Source of the DNA: Pseudomonas putida
GTDB taxonomy: Bacteria; Pseudomonadota; Gammaproteobacteria; Pseudomonadales; Pseudomonadaceae
Length of the DNA: 64,000 bases
NCBI RefSeq assembly: GCF_025905425.1
Contig: NZ_CP109603.1
Span: 3,984,501-4,048,500, forward strand
Reading direction: 5' to 3'
Below, piece after piece: positions 9,288-17,000 of the stretch; position 1 is the first letter of the stretch, and every line of letters starts with the position of its first letter. The notes under the pieces were generated by a model. That model ran no database searches, was not told the DNA's origin, and worked only from the letters and a program-made list of their open reading frames with translations. A program made the position numbers and the translations under genes.

Positions 9288-9646
9288 AGCAGAATCACGC
9301 CCCAGACCAGCGCAACCATGGTCAGCGCCACCAGTTGCGCGGCGCTGCCCATGTCCTTGGCATTTTTCGACAAGGGGTGGCGTTCCAGCGAAATACGGTC
9401 GATGGCGGCTTCCACCGCCGAGTTGAACAACTCGACGATCAAGCCCAGCAGACACACCGCAATCATGATCGCCCGCTCCGCGCGGCTGACCGGCAGCCAG
9501 AAGGCAGTCGGGATCAGCAGCACGTTGAGCAGCACCAGTTGACGGAACGCGGCCTCGCCCTTGAAGGCGGCGCGCAAGCCGTCCAGCGAGTAGCCGGCGG
9601 CGTTGAAGATGCGTTTGAGGCCGGTCTGGCCTTTGAATGGCGACAT
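9284..9646 (-). CDS. dgkA: Diacylglycerol kinase
   Basis: A 120-residue integral membrane enzyme that phosphorylates diacylglycerol to phosphatidate, recycling lipid left by membrane-derived glucan synthesis. The signature VELFNSAVEAAIDR is at about residue 70 with the catalytic Glu/Asn pair, and three membrane helices are visible (LLNVLLIPTAFWLPV, IMIAVCLLGLIVELF, LVALTMVALVWGVIL). The start MSPFKGQTGLKRI at 9646 gives the family length; the frame runs 17 codons further. Its 3' end overlaps that of finR by four bases. Confidence 0.95.
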   Translation of the reverse strand: MSPFKGQTGLKRIFNAAGYSLDGLRAAFKGEAAFRQLVLLNVLLIPTAFWLPVSRAERAIMIAVCLLGLIVELFNSAVEAAIDRISLERHPLSKNAKDMGSAAQLVALTMVALVWGVILL

Positions 9647-9719
9647 GTGCGTCACTTCACCGAAGAAAGGCCGGCAGACTAATCCAGCGTGGGTCAAAAA
9701 AGCGTGAAGAAGCAGGCAG

Positions 9720-10370
9720 TTAGTTGCTGGCTACCGATTCAAGTTGTTGCAGCAGCAAGGCTGCCTGGGTACGCGTACGCACGCCCAGCTTGCGGAAGAT
9801 CGCCGTCACGTGGGCCTTGATGGTGGCCTCCGAGACACTCAGCTCATAGGCGATCTGCTTGTTCAACAAGCCTTCACAGACCATGGTCAGCACCCGGAAC
9901 TGCTGCGGTGTGAGGCTGGCCAGCCCTTCGCTGGCAGCCTTGGCTTCGGCCGAAACATCGACTTTCTCAAACGCTTGCGGTGGCCACCAGACCTCGCCGT
10001 CCAGCACCTTGCGCACGGCGTCCTGAATCACTTCCAGCGGGCTGGACTTGGGGATGAAACCACTGGCACCAAACTCGCGGGACTTGACCACGACTGCTGC
10101 CTCTTCCTGCGCCGATACCATCACCACGGGGATCTGCGGGTATTGCCCACGCAGCAGGACCAACCCGGAGAACCCGTAGGCGCCCGGCATGTTCAGGTCC
10201 AGCAGGACCAGATCCCAGTCGGCTTTTTCGCTCAGACGGGTTTCCAGCTCGGCAATGCTCGCGACCTCAACCAGGCGCACATCGGCGCCAAGGCCCAGGG
10301 TAACAGCCTGGCGCAGGGCGCCACGAAACAGCGGGTGGTCATCGGCAATCAGGATTTCGTAAGTGGCCAT
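9720..10370 (-). CDS. erdR: NarL/LuxR-type response regulator, ErdR-like
   Basis: A 216-residue two-component regulator. The receiver domain shows the acidic pair DDHPLFR, the phospho-acceptor Asp in LVLLDLNMPGA near residue 55, and a Lys in GFIPKSS. A LuxR-type helix-turn-helix follows (LTPQQFRVLTMVCEGLLNKQIA to AHVTAIFRKLGVRTRTQA). The context next to dgkA matches P. aeruginosa erdR (PA3604), a regulator of acetate and ethanol metabolism genes such as acs. No kinase gene is adjacent, as expected because the partner kinase is encoded elsewhere. The start MATYEILIADD at 10370 is chosen for domain fit. Confidence 0.85.
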   Translation of the reverse strand: MATYEILIADDHPLFRGALRQAVTLGLGADVRLVEVASIAELETRLSEKADWDLVLLDLNMPGAYGFSGLVLLRGQYPQIPVVMVSAQEEAAVVVKSREFGASGFIPKSSPLEVIQDAVRKVLDGEVWWPPQAFEKVDVSAEAKAASEGLASLTPQQFRVLTMVCEGLLNKQIAYELSVSEATIKAHVTAIFRKLGVRTRTQAALLLQQLESVASN

Positions 10371-10592
10371 CGATCTAAGGATCCTGTTCTGTGCCAGGCG
10401 CGTGCGAGGTAGTAAGGGCGCTTGGCGGAAAGGCACGGCGAAGCCGGGGTAACGGCACCTTCGGCGTGCCCGAATCGGCGCCAAGGATGCCGAGCACGGT
10501 CGGGGTGGTCAAGCCAATTGCCCTGCCGTCCTCGCCCACCCTGGCTGCCAGCCCCGTCATTATGAACCAATCCCGCGCAACTGCCCCTTGGA

Positions 10593-11303
10593 CTATAGGA
10601 AGGTATGCAAACGCTGATGCGCAGCGTCCTGCTCATCCAGCGGCAAATGCCGCTTGGCGCTCAGGTAGTGCAGGCTGAATACATCCAGGTAGGCATCCAG
10701 GGCCTGGGAGGCGCGCTGGTCGCCGGCCAACTCCAGGCACATGGCCGCCACTTCCGCTGTGCAGAAGTGGTCGTCACGCTTGGAACGGCGCAGGCGGTAG
10801 CGCGACATCTGCTCGGCCTCCAGGCTCAACACCGGGAAGCGGTCCAGGTAGGGGCTCTTGCGGAACATCTTGCGCGCCTCGGTCCAGGTGGCGTCGAGCA
10901 GGATGAACAACGGGCGCTTGCCTGGCTCGCGTTCTACCTGGTTGACCACCCGCTCCTGGGCGACGAACTCGCCAGGGAAAACGATGTAGGGCTGCCACTG
11001 GGGTTGTTCGAGCAGCGCCAGCAGGTTGTCGTCCACTGCTGTGCGCTGCCAGCCAAAGGCCGAGGTATCCTCGACCAGGTCGGCAATCAGCCAGCCGGTG
11101 TTGGTCGGCTTGAGCGGCTCGGTGTCGTGCATCAACAGGCACACACCCGACTCTGCCGGCACGCGGGGCTTCCAGGCACACAGGCAATGGCTGGCGATGA
11201 CCCTGCATTGCGGGCAACGGACGGCCCGTGAACCACGGGCAATGAACGGCTTGTTGCTGCGGGCCAGGCGTTCGGCGCGTAAGCGCGCTACCGCGTGGCT
11301 CAT
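10593..11303 (-). CDS. tapT: DTW-domain tRNA-uridine aminocarboxypropyltransferase
   Basis: A 236-residue protein of the DTW family (TapT/YfiP), which puts a 3-amino-3-carboxypropyl group from S-adenosylmethionine on uridine 47 of tRNAs. The zinc-binding cysteines CPQCRVIASHCLC are near residue 30, and the family motif appears as LLDATWTEARKMFRKSP around residue 145, with RLRRSKRDDHFCTAE behind it. The maximal frame is 96 codons longer, but the ATG at 11303 (MSHAVARLRAERLARS) begins where family homology is expected. It is divergent from the PA3611-like gene. Confidence 0.88.
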   Translation of the reverse strand: MSHAVARLRAERLARSNKPFIARGSRAVRCPQCRVIASHCLCAWKPRVPAESGVCLLMHDTEPLKPTNTGWLIADLVEDTSAFGWQRTAVDDNLLALLEQPQWQPYIVFPGEFVAQERVVNQVEREPGKRPLFILLDATWTEARKMFRKSPYLDRFPVLSLEAEQMSRYRLRRSKRDDHFCTAEVAAMCLELAGDQRASQALDAYLDVFSLHYLSAKRHLPLDEQDAAHQRLHTFL

Positions 11304-11520
11304 GCTGGCAGGCCTTTGAACAGATTGGAGATGGACACTGCGACGGCTCGGAAACACAAAACGCAAGTCTACCAGAGCGGGCGTCATTTGCCGTGCAGCG
11401 GGGCTGGCCGGCCCCGTATAATCGACACTTTGGCGAACCTGAGCCGCCGTGAAGCTGCACTCAGGGAACGTCACCTGCCGGCGCATGTCAAACCGCCAGT
11501 CATTGAACCAGGAGAGATAC

Positions 11521-11940
11521 ATGCTGCGTCTTATCGTCCCGACCCTGAGCCTTCTGCTCACCCTGCCCCTGGCGGCCCAGGCGGCGTCCAAGCAGGATTA
11601 CGATCTGAACAGGATGCTGCAGAAGGTCGCCAAAGAGAGCAGCGTCGGCACGCCCCGCGCCATCAACGAAGACATCCTCGACCAGGGTTACACCGTCGAG
11701 GGCAAGGCACTGGTCAACCACCTCAGCGTGCGCCAAAGCCATGCCGAGCGCATGCAGGCCAACCCCGAACAGGTCCGCGACCAGTTGGGCGCCAGCGTTT
11801 GCCGTAACAACGGTTACCGCAACCTGATGTCCAAAGGCGCTGTCATGGTCTATCGCTTCACAGAGTACAAGACCAATCGGCCGGTGATGGACCAGGCATT
11901 CGACGCCGCCAGCTGTGTCGCCGGTAACAAGAAAAAGTAA
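11521..11940 (+). CDS. PA3611-family exported protein
   Basis: A 139-residue exported protein. It has a cleavable signal peptide (MLRLIVPTLSLLLTLPLAAQA, cut after AQA) and two cysteines in the mature part (SVCRNNGY and AASCVAG) that could form a disulfide. The sequence and its place near recX and recA match the PA3611 family, described in P. aeruginosa as a quorum-sensing-regulated virulence-related protein. What the protein does biochemically is unknown to me. The ATG has GGAGAG about five bases ahead. It is convergent with the small gene at 11950. Confidence 0.82.
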   Translation: MLRLIVPTLSLLLTLPLAAQAASKQDYDLNRMLQKVAKESSVGTPRAINEDILDQGYTVEGKALVNHLSVRQSHAERMQANPEQVRDQLGASVCRNNGYRNLMSKGAVMVYRFTEYKTNRPVMDQAFDAASCVAGNKKK

Positions 11941-11949
11941 GCAAATGAC

Positions 11950-12162
11950 CTAGACGACCCGTTCGTCATCAGGGGCGCGCCACTGCTCTTCCTCGGCATC
12001 AGCGCGCAACTCTGCCAGTAGCGCCTGCAGGTAGCGCGACTGGCACTCCAGCCCCGAAAGCCTGCGACGGCACTCTGCCTCAAGGCTCAGGTGATGCACC
12101 TGCGCCGCATTTTCCAGCAGTTGATAGAGCTGCCGGTCCACCTCGATGATCAAGCGATGCAT
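11950..12162 (-). CDS. Small ribbon-helix-helix-like protein (70 aa)
   Basis: A 70-residue protein with an excellent ribosome site (AGGAGGTG, six bases before the ATG), which supports a real gene. The N-terminal part, MHRLIIEVDRQLYQLLENAA followed by QVHHLSLEAECRRRLSGL, has the strand-helix-helix layout of FitA/ParD-type ribbon-helix-helix DNA-binding proteins. The rest is an acidic helical tail (LLAELRADAEEEQW). No toxin gene (PIN or RelE type) is adjacent on either strand, so it is an orphan if it is an antitoxin-like protein. The fold assignment is inference from pattern only. Confidence 0.65.
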   Translation of the reverse strand: MHRLIIEVDRQLYQLLENAAQVHHLSLEAECRRRLSGLECQSRYLQALLAELRADAEEEQWRAPDDERVV

Positions 12163-12466
12163 ACCGCCACCTCCTGCATCGATACGTTTCGCTCTCCCAG
12201 TTAATCAAACCCTCAGCGCTATTGGCTGCGCGCCGACCAGCGGCTGCAGCAATGACTGCGGCACGATCTGGCGCGAGGGTCTAGATTGATATCGAGCACA
12301 CCCGAATCGACGAGATGGATTGATTGCCACTGCACCATGGCCTTGAAGGCCTACTGCAACGCTCGAACTGCATACTCGAGCATCAGCAGCCAGCGACGCA
12401 CGCAGCGTCGCGGCCGGGACATACCATCGACCCGGTCAGAGGTTTTGCTGCAGAAGGAGACGTTGA
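12163..12466. other. Intergenic region before the LOG-family gene
   Basis: About 300 bases between two divergent starts. Apart from the ribosome site AGAAGGAGA just before 12467, I see no convincing promoter, repeat or RNA structure. The only palindromes are short (for example GGCCTTGAAGGCC near 12341). Confidence 0.5.
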
Positions 12467-13585
12467 ATGCCTTACCAACCCAATGAGCTGTTGTTCAATC
12501 ACTTCAGGGACAACAACATCGACCTGAGCAAGATCGACCAACAGCTGCAACTTGTTGCACCGAACAGCCCCAACCTACCCCTGTACCGCGACATGATGCT
12601 AACCATCCTGCGCATGGCCCACGACGACACGGACCGCTGGAGCGCCAAGATCACCCTGCAGGCCCTGCGCGAGCTGGACCACTCGTTCCGCACCCTGGAG
12701 CGCTACAAGGGCCGTCGCAAGGTGACGGTGTTCGGCTCGGCCCGAACGCCATTGGAACACCCGATGTACGCCCTCGCCCGTGAGCTGGGCGCCACCCTGG
12801 CACGCTCCGACCTGATGGTCATCACAGGCGCAGGTGGCGGCATCATGGCTGCAGCGCATGAAGGGGCCGGTAGCGATCACAGCCTGGGCTTCAACATCAC
12901 CCTGCCGTTTGAACAGCATGCCAACCCCACGGTGGACGGCACCGACAAACTCCTGCCTTTCCACTTTTTCTTCATTCGCAAACTGTTTTTCGTCAAGGAG
13001 GCCGATGGGCTGGTGCTCTGCCCTGGTGGCTTCGGCACGCTGGATGAAGCGCTCGAAGTGCTCACCCTGATCCAGACCGGCAAGAGCCCATTGGTGCCGG
13101 TGGTATTGCTCGACTCCCCCGGCGGCAGCTTCTGGCGCGACTGCCTGGACTTCATCGGCCGTCAGCTCGAAGAGAACCGCTACATCCTGCCCAGCGACCT
13201 CAAACTGCTGCGCCTGGTGCACAGCGCCGATGAAGCCGTGGCGGAAATCAACCAGTTCTACAGCAACTACCACTCCAGCCGCTGGCTGAAGAACCAGTTC
13301 GTGATCCGCATGCATCACCCCCTCAGCGATGCTGCGCTCTACGACATTCAGGAAGGCTTCGCCGATTTGCGCCTAAGTGGCAAATACCACCAGCATGCCG
13401 ACAGCGGCGCGGAGCACGAGGTAGGTAATTTCAGCCATCTGACCCGGCTGTCGTTTGCCTTCAACGGCCGTGACCAGGGCCGCCTGCGCGAACTGGTGGA
13501 CTTTATCAACCTGCCGGAGAACTGGGCCAAGCCTCAGCCCATGCACACCACCCAGCGGGCCAGGGAGGCGTTGAAGGTCAGTTGA
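12467..13585 (+). CDS. LOG-family protein (nucleotide monophosphate phosphoribohydrolase fold)
   Basis: A 372-residue protein with the LOG (Lonely guy) fold. The conserved phosphoribohydrolase signature PGGFGTLDEALEVLTLIQTG stands near residue 188, preceded by VFGSARTP and ITGAGGGIMAAAHEGA for nucleotide binding. Classical LOG enzymes of about 190 residues release cytokinin-like bases or degrade nucleoside monophosphates. This protein is about twice that length, with a helical extension of about 80 residues before the fold and a further C-terminal part, resembling the longer PpnN-like class in overall plan only. Substrate is unknown. It is convergent with recX. Confidence 0.82.
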   Translation: MPYQPNELLFNHFRDNNIDLSKIDQQLQLVAPNSPNLPLYRDMMLTILRMAHDDTDRWSAKITLQALRELDHSFRTLERYKGRRKVTVFGSARTPLEHPMYALARELGATLARSDLMVITGAGGGIMAAAHEGAGSDHSLGFNITLPFEQHANPTVDGTDKLLPFHFFFIRKLFFVKEADGLVLCPGGFGTLDEALEVLTLIQTGKSPLVPVVLLDSPGGSFWRDCLDFIGRQLEENRYILPSDLKLLRLVHSADEAVAEINQFYSNYHSSRWLKNQFVIRMHHPLSDAALYDIQEGFADLRLSGKYHQHADSGAEHEVGNFSHLTRLSFAFNGRDQGRLRELVDFINLPENWAKPQPMHTTQRAREALKVS

Positions 13586-13636
13586 GATGAACCACCACTG
13601 TGCGTGCGTAACGCGGCCGCGTAGGCGCGCACGGTT

Positions 13637-14107
13637 TCAATAGTCGTCGAGATCTCGACCACTGAGCAGGCGGCCGATCATTTCCATGGAGAACCCACGG
13701 TAGGCAAGGAATCGGGTCTGTTGGGCACGGCTGCGGGGGTCAGCGGGGCGTTGCCCGGCAAACTTGCGCTGCCACACATCCCTCAGCCGCTGCGCCCAAT
13801 CCACACCGCTTTCACGCAACGCCTGATCGATATCGCCACGATCCAGGCCACGCTGGCCAAGTTCCTCGCGTATACGCGCAGGGCCATAGCCGGAATTGGA
13901 GCGGTACCTGATAAAGCTTTCAAGGTAGCGGGCTTCGCTGAGCAACCCTTCTTCGGCGAGCCGATCGAGCTCGGGCTCAATCAACTCATCCGAAGCGCCG
14001 CGCTGACGCAACTTGCGCGTCAGCTCGACGCGACCATGCTCACGTCGCGCGAGCAGGTCCATGGCTGTCCGCCGAATGGCGACGGGGGTGTCGAGTACGG
14101 CGGACAT
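13637..14107 (-). CDS. recX: RecA modulator RecX
   Basis: A 156-residue helical protein made of repeated three-helix units, with [19 protein letters not shown] in the first and [15 protein letters not shown] in the second. RecX binds inside RecA filaments and limits RecA activity. It lies 21 bases downstream of recA on the same strand, the usual arrangement, so it is probably expressed by readthrough of recA and thus under SOS control. Length is normal for Pseudomonas. Confidence 0.95.
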   Translation of the reverse strand: MSAVLDTPVAIRRTAMDLLARREHGRVELTRKLRQRGASDELIEPELDRLAEEGLLSEARYLESFIRYRSNSGYGPARIREELGQRGLDRGDIDQALRESGVDWAQRLRDVWQRKFAGQRPADPRSRAQQTRFLAYRGFSMEMIGRLLSGRDLDDY

Positions 14108-14128
14108 AGTCGCTATCTAAAACAGTGA

Positions 14129-15196
14129 TCAATAACCGGCGTCGGCATCAGCCACGTCGTCGGCACTGGCCTCAGCTGCGGCAGCCTTGCCCGCTTCGGC
14201 GGCAGCACCGGCCTTGAGCAGCTTCTCGCGGATCTGCTTCTCGATCTCGGCACCAATGGCCGGGTTCTCAGCCAGGTACTTGGCGGCGTTGGCTTTGCCC
14301 TGGCCGATCTTGTTGCCCTGGTAGGCGTACCAGGCACCGGACTTCTCCACCAGCCCCTGAGAAACACCCAGGTCGATGATTTCGCCGTTACGGTAGATAC
14401 CCTTGCCGTAGAGAATCTGGAACTCGGCCTGACGGAACGGAGGCGAGACCTTGTTCTTGACGATCTTGACCCGGGTTTCGCTGCCGACCACTTCGTCGCC
14501 TTCCTTGACCGCGCCGGTACGGCGGATGTCCAGGCGCACAGAGGCGTAGAACTTCAGGGCGTTACCACCGGTGGTGGTTTCCGGGCTGCCGAACATCACG
14601 CCGATCTTCATGCGGATCTGGTTGATGAAGATGACCAGGCAGTTGGCGTTCTTGATGTTGCCGGTGATCTTGCGCAGCGCTTGCGACATCAGACGAGCCT
14701 GCAGGCCCACGTGCATGTCACCCATCTCGCCTTCGATCTCGGCCTTGGGCACCAGTGCTGCCACGGAGTCGACGATAATCACGTCAACCGCGTTGGAACG
14801 CACCAGCATGTCGGTGATTTCCAGGGCCTGTTCACCGGTATCTGGCTGCGAAACCAGCAGGTCGTCGACGTTGACGCCCAGCTTGCCGGCGTATTCCGGA
14901 TCGAGGGCGTGCTCGGCGTCGACGAAGGCGCACGTGGCGCCATTTTTCTGGGCTTCGGCGATGACCGACAGGGTCAGGGTAGTTTTACCCGAGGACTCCG
15001 GGCCGTAGATTTCGACGATACGGCCTTTTGGCAGGCCGCCGATGCCGAGGGCGATGTCCAGGCCCAGGGAACCGGTGGAGATCGCCGGGATGCCTGTGCG
15101 CTCATGGTCGCCCATGCGCATGACCGCGCCCTTGCCGAATTGGCGTTCGATTTGACCCAGGGCCGCAGCCAAGGCGCGCTTCTTGTTGTCGTCCAT
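14129..15196 (-). CDS. recA: Recombinase RecA
   Basis: A 355-residue DNA recombinase and SOS co-protease. The Walker A motif GPESSGKTT is near residue 66, the Walker B segment [10 protein letters not shown] near residue 140, and loop 2 in the [22 protein letters not shown] region. The C-terminal tail is acidic ([13 protein letters not shown]), as in other RecA proteins. The maximal frame is longer by 39 codons, but the ATG at 15196 ([17 protein letters not shown]) is the known start and leaves the LexA box outside the gene. Confidence 0.98.
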   Translation of the reverse strand: MDDNKKRALAAALGQIERQFGKGAVMRMGDHERTGIPAISTGSLGLDIALGIGGLPKGRIVEIYGPESSGKTTLTLSVIAEAQKNGATCAFVDAEHALDPEYAGKLGVNVDDLLVSQPDTGEQALEITDMLVRSNAVDVIIVDSVAALVPKAEIEGEMGDMHVGLQARLMSQALRKITGNIKNANCLVIFINQIRMKIGVMFGSPETTTGGNALKFYASVRLDIRRTGAVKEGDEVVGSETRVKIVKNKVSPPFRQAEFQILYGKGIYRNGEIIDLGVSQGLVEKSGAWYAYQGNKIGQGKANAAKYLAENPAIGAEIEKQIREKLLKAGAAAEAGKAAAAEASADDVADADAGY

Positions 15197-15239
15197 TGAA
15201 ATCCTCACGTGTTCGACTTGGCCCTGATGGCCGGAATAC

Positions 15240-15255
15240 CTGTATAAGTAGCCAG
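15240..15255 (-). promoter_or_regulatory. LexA (SOS) box of recA
   Basis: CTGTATAAGTAGCCAG fits CTG-N10-CAG with the TATA-rich left half expected of a gammaproteobacterial LexA site. It lies 44 bases before the recA start codon, where it would block the recA promoter. Confidence 0.8.
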
Positions 15256-15299
15256 TATTATTCCACAGCGAAGCGCGCGAGCAAACCCCTGTCGTCGAT

Positions 15300-15782
15300 T
15301 TACTCGGCACCAAGCTGTAACAAGCCGTCTAACGCGGCGATCACCGTTTGTCGGCGCACTGCATCACGGTCGCCAGCGAACTGGCGGCGCTCGCTGATGA
15401 CGCGGCTGCCATCGGCCCAGGCCAGCCATACGGTGCCCACCGGCTTGGCCGGCGAGCCGCCATCCGGCCCGGCCACGCCACTCACCGCCACGGCAAACCG
15501 TGCGCCGCTGGCGGCCTGGGCGCCCCGGGCCATGGCTTCGACCACTTCCTGGCTGACCGCACCCACCTCGCCGAACAGTGCCTCGGGCACCCCCAGTTGG
15601 CGGGTTTTCTGGGCATTAGAATACGTCACGTACCCGGCCTCGAACCAGGCCGAACTGCCGGGGATGCGGGTGATGGCTTCAGCGATACCACCGCCCGTGC
15701 AGGACTCAGCGGTGGTCACCTGGGCATTGAGGCCGCGCAGGTGTTCGCCCAGGCGGGCGGAAAGCGTGGTGATCGGGTCCAT
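15300..15782 (-). CDS. pncC: Nicotinamide-nucleotide amidase (CinA C-terminal domain)
   Basis: A 160-residue stand-alone CinA C-terminal domain. It hydrolyses nicotinamide mononucleotide to nicotinate mononucleotide in pyridine nucleotide salvage. The catalytic Ser-Cys segment appears as [16 protein letters not shown] near residue 25, with [18 protein letters not shown] near residue 110. The full-length CinA N-terminal molybdopterin-like domain is absent, as is usual in Pseudomonas. It is upstream of recA on the same strand and often called cinA or ygaD in that context. Confidence 0.93.
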   Translation of the reverse strand: MDPITTLSARLGEHLRGLNAQVTTAESCTGGGIAEAITRIPGSSAWFEAGYVTYSNAQKTRQLGVPEALFGEVGAVSQEVVEAMARGAQAASGARFAVAVSGVAGPDGGSPAKPVGTVWLAWADGSRVISERRQFAGDRDAVRRQTVIAALDGLLQLGAE

Positions 15783-16054
15783 GTCAGGCTCCTTGAAGAC
15801 TGGCTACACCCTACCACCCGAGCTCACCACCCGGCACCCTCACCGGTATCCCCTACCCCTCACTGATATTCGGCAGTATCGCGCAGGGCTCGCCCACAGC
15901 GGCTGCAGGCGTTTCGCGAGACAACGATCTCCCCGGTGAAAATACGCTCAAGCGCCACAGGCTTGTGCCTGAAAAGCCGACACACCATACGCTTTAGTAA
16001 AGAAGGCTTAACAAAGGGGCGAGCGCGGTCACTGGTCATGGATACAACGTCGGC

Positions 16055-16708
16055 TCAGAAGTTCAGGCGCAGCAGGGTACGCCAGATGTTTTTCAGCGGC
16101 GAGCGGCAGTGCTTGGCCCAATTGCGCTCCCACCACTCGTCCTCATTGCAAACCACCTGTTCGAGGTCACTGCCCGTCACAGCCGCTGCATGTTGCCTGA
16201 ACATCATGGGGAACGCGCAATGCTGGCGAATCCTGTGCTTGAACATCACGTCCACGGGTGTACCGTCGTAGGGCGTCTGGGCCAGGATCCGGCAACCTTC
16301 GCGCGACAGCACGTAGGCGTGCAATGCCACCACCCGGCCGCGGGCGACGAATGGGAACCAGGTGAGCCAGGTGCGCCCCATGGAGTAGCCCAGGTGCAAG
16401 GCCTCAAAGCGTCGAGACTGCATGAAACGATTGATCCAGCGGACACGCGAAGCCTTTAATTCATAGGCCTTTGCATCGTCCTCGAAAATGAGGATCCTAC
16501 CCAGACCATTGTCCAGCGCATGGCGCGCTAGCTGCTGGTGCGACTCGTAGCAACCGCGTTTCGGGTCACTGTCTTTCTCGACGACATGGAAGACGACTTC
16601 ATTGTCGAGCTGTCGGCCAATGGTTTCCGTGAACAGCTTGCGCCTGTCATTTCGCGTGTCGAGCGAAATGCAATACACGGCATCTACATCAAAACGAATT
16701 CCGCTCAC
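16055..16708 (-). CDS. Glycosyltransferase family 25 protein
   Basis: A 217-residue cytoplasmic protein of the family 25 glycosyltransferases, which add sugars (often galactose) to lipooligosaccharide. The N-terminal ISLDTRNDRRKLF matches the family's opening motif, and ILIFEDDAKAYE carries the acidic EDD motif near residue 75. No signal or membrane segment is seen. No other lipopolysaccharide genes adjoin it; it stands alone between pncC and mutS, a known insertion site in pseudomonads. The start region is AT-rich (23 G or C in bases 16681-16740) compared with the surrounding genes, which suggests acquired DNA. Confidence 0.82.
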   Translation of the reverse strand: MSGIRFDVDAVYCISLDTRNDRRKLFTETIGRQLDNEVVFHVVEKDSDPKRGCYESHQQLARHALDNGLGRILIFEDDAKAYELKASRVRWINRFMQSRRFEALHLGYSMGRTWLTWFPFVARGRVVALHAYVLSREGCRILAQTPYDGTPVDVMFKHRIRQHCAFPMMFRQHAAAVTGSDLEQVVCNEDEWWERNWAKHCRSPLKNIWRTLLRLNF

Positions 16709-17000
16709 TGCACTAATCAGCCTGATTGCAATACATATTTACTGGGCTACGCATCACCACAGGTGAGAGCTGCCATGAGGTCAAAAGTACGCAATTGTCC
16801 ATAGGGACGAGGTAGTGTCAATCCGCCTCTAACCAATCCAGCCTACCTGGCCCGGCCCTTGTGACGGACAGGTACTGCGTGGTCCGCAGGCGTGGTAACC
16901 TACCCAGCTTGAAAAATCAGGTGGGTCTCGGCGTCAGGAACGCAACACAGAACGCCCTAAGTTTGCCCCACAATGTTGAGACCTACTCTTTAAGTCATTG

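Noticed and set aside
11950..12466. A complete toxin-antitoxin pair
   Set aside because: The small ribbon-helix-helix-like gene lacks a PIN, RelE or similar toxin gene on either strand nearby.
15936..16271. A 111-codon plus-strand open frame at the 3' side of the glycosyltransferase
   Set aside because: Mostly antisense to the glycosyltransferase, with no ribosome site and no domain.
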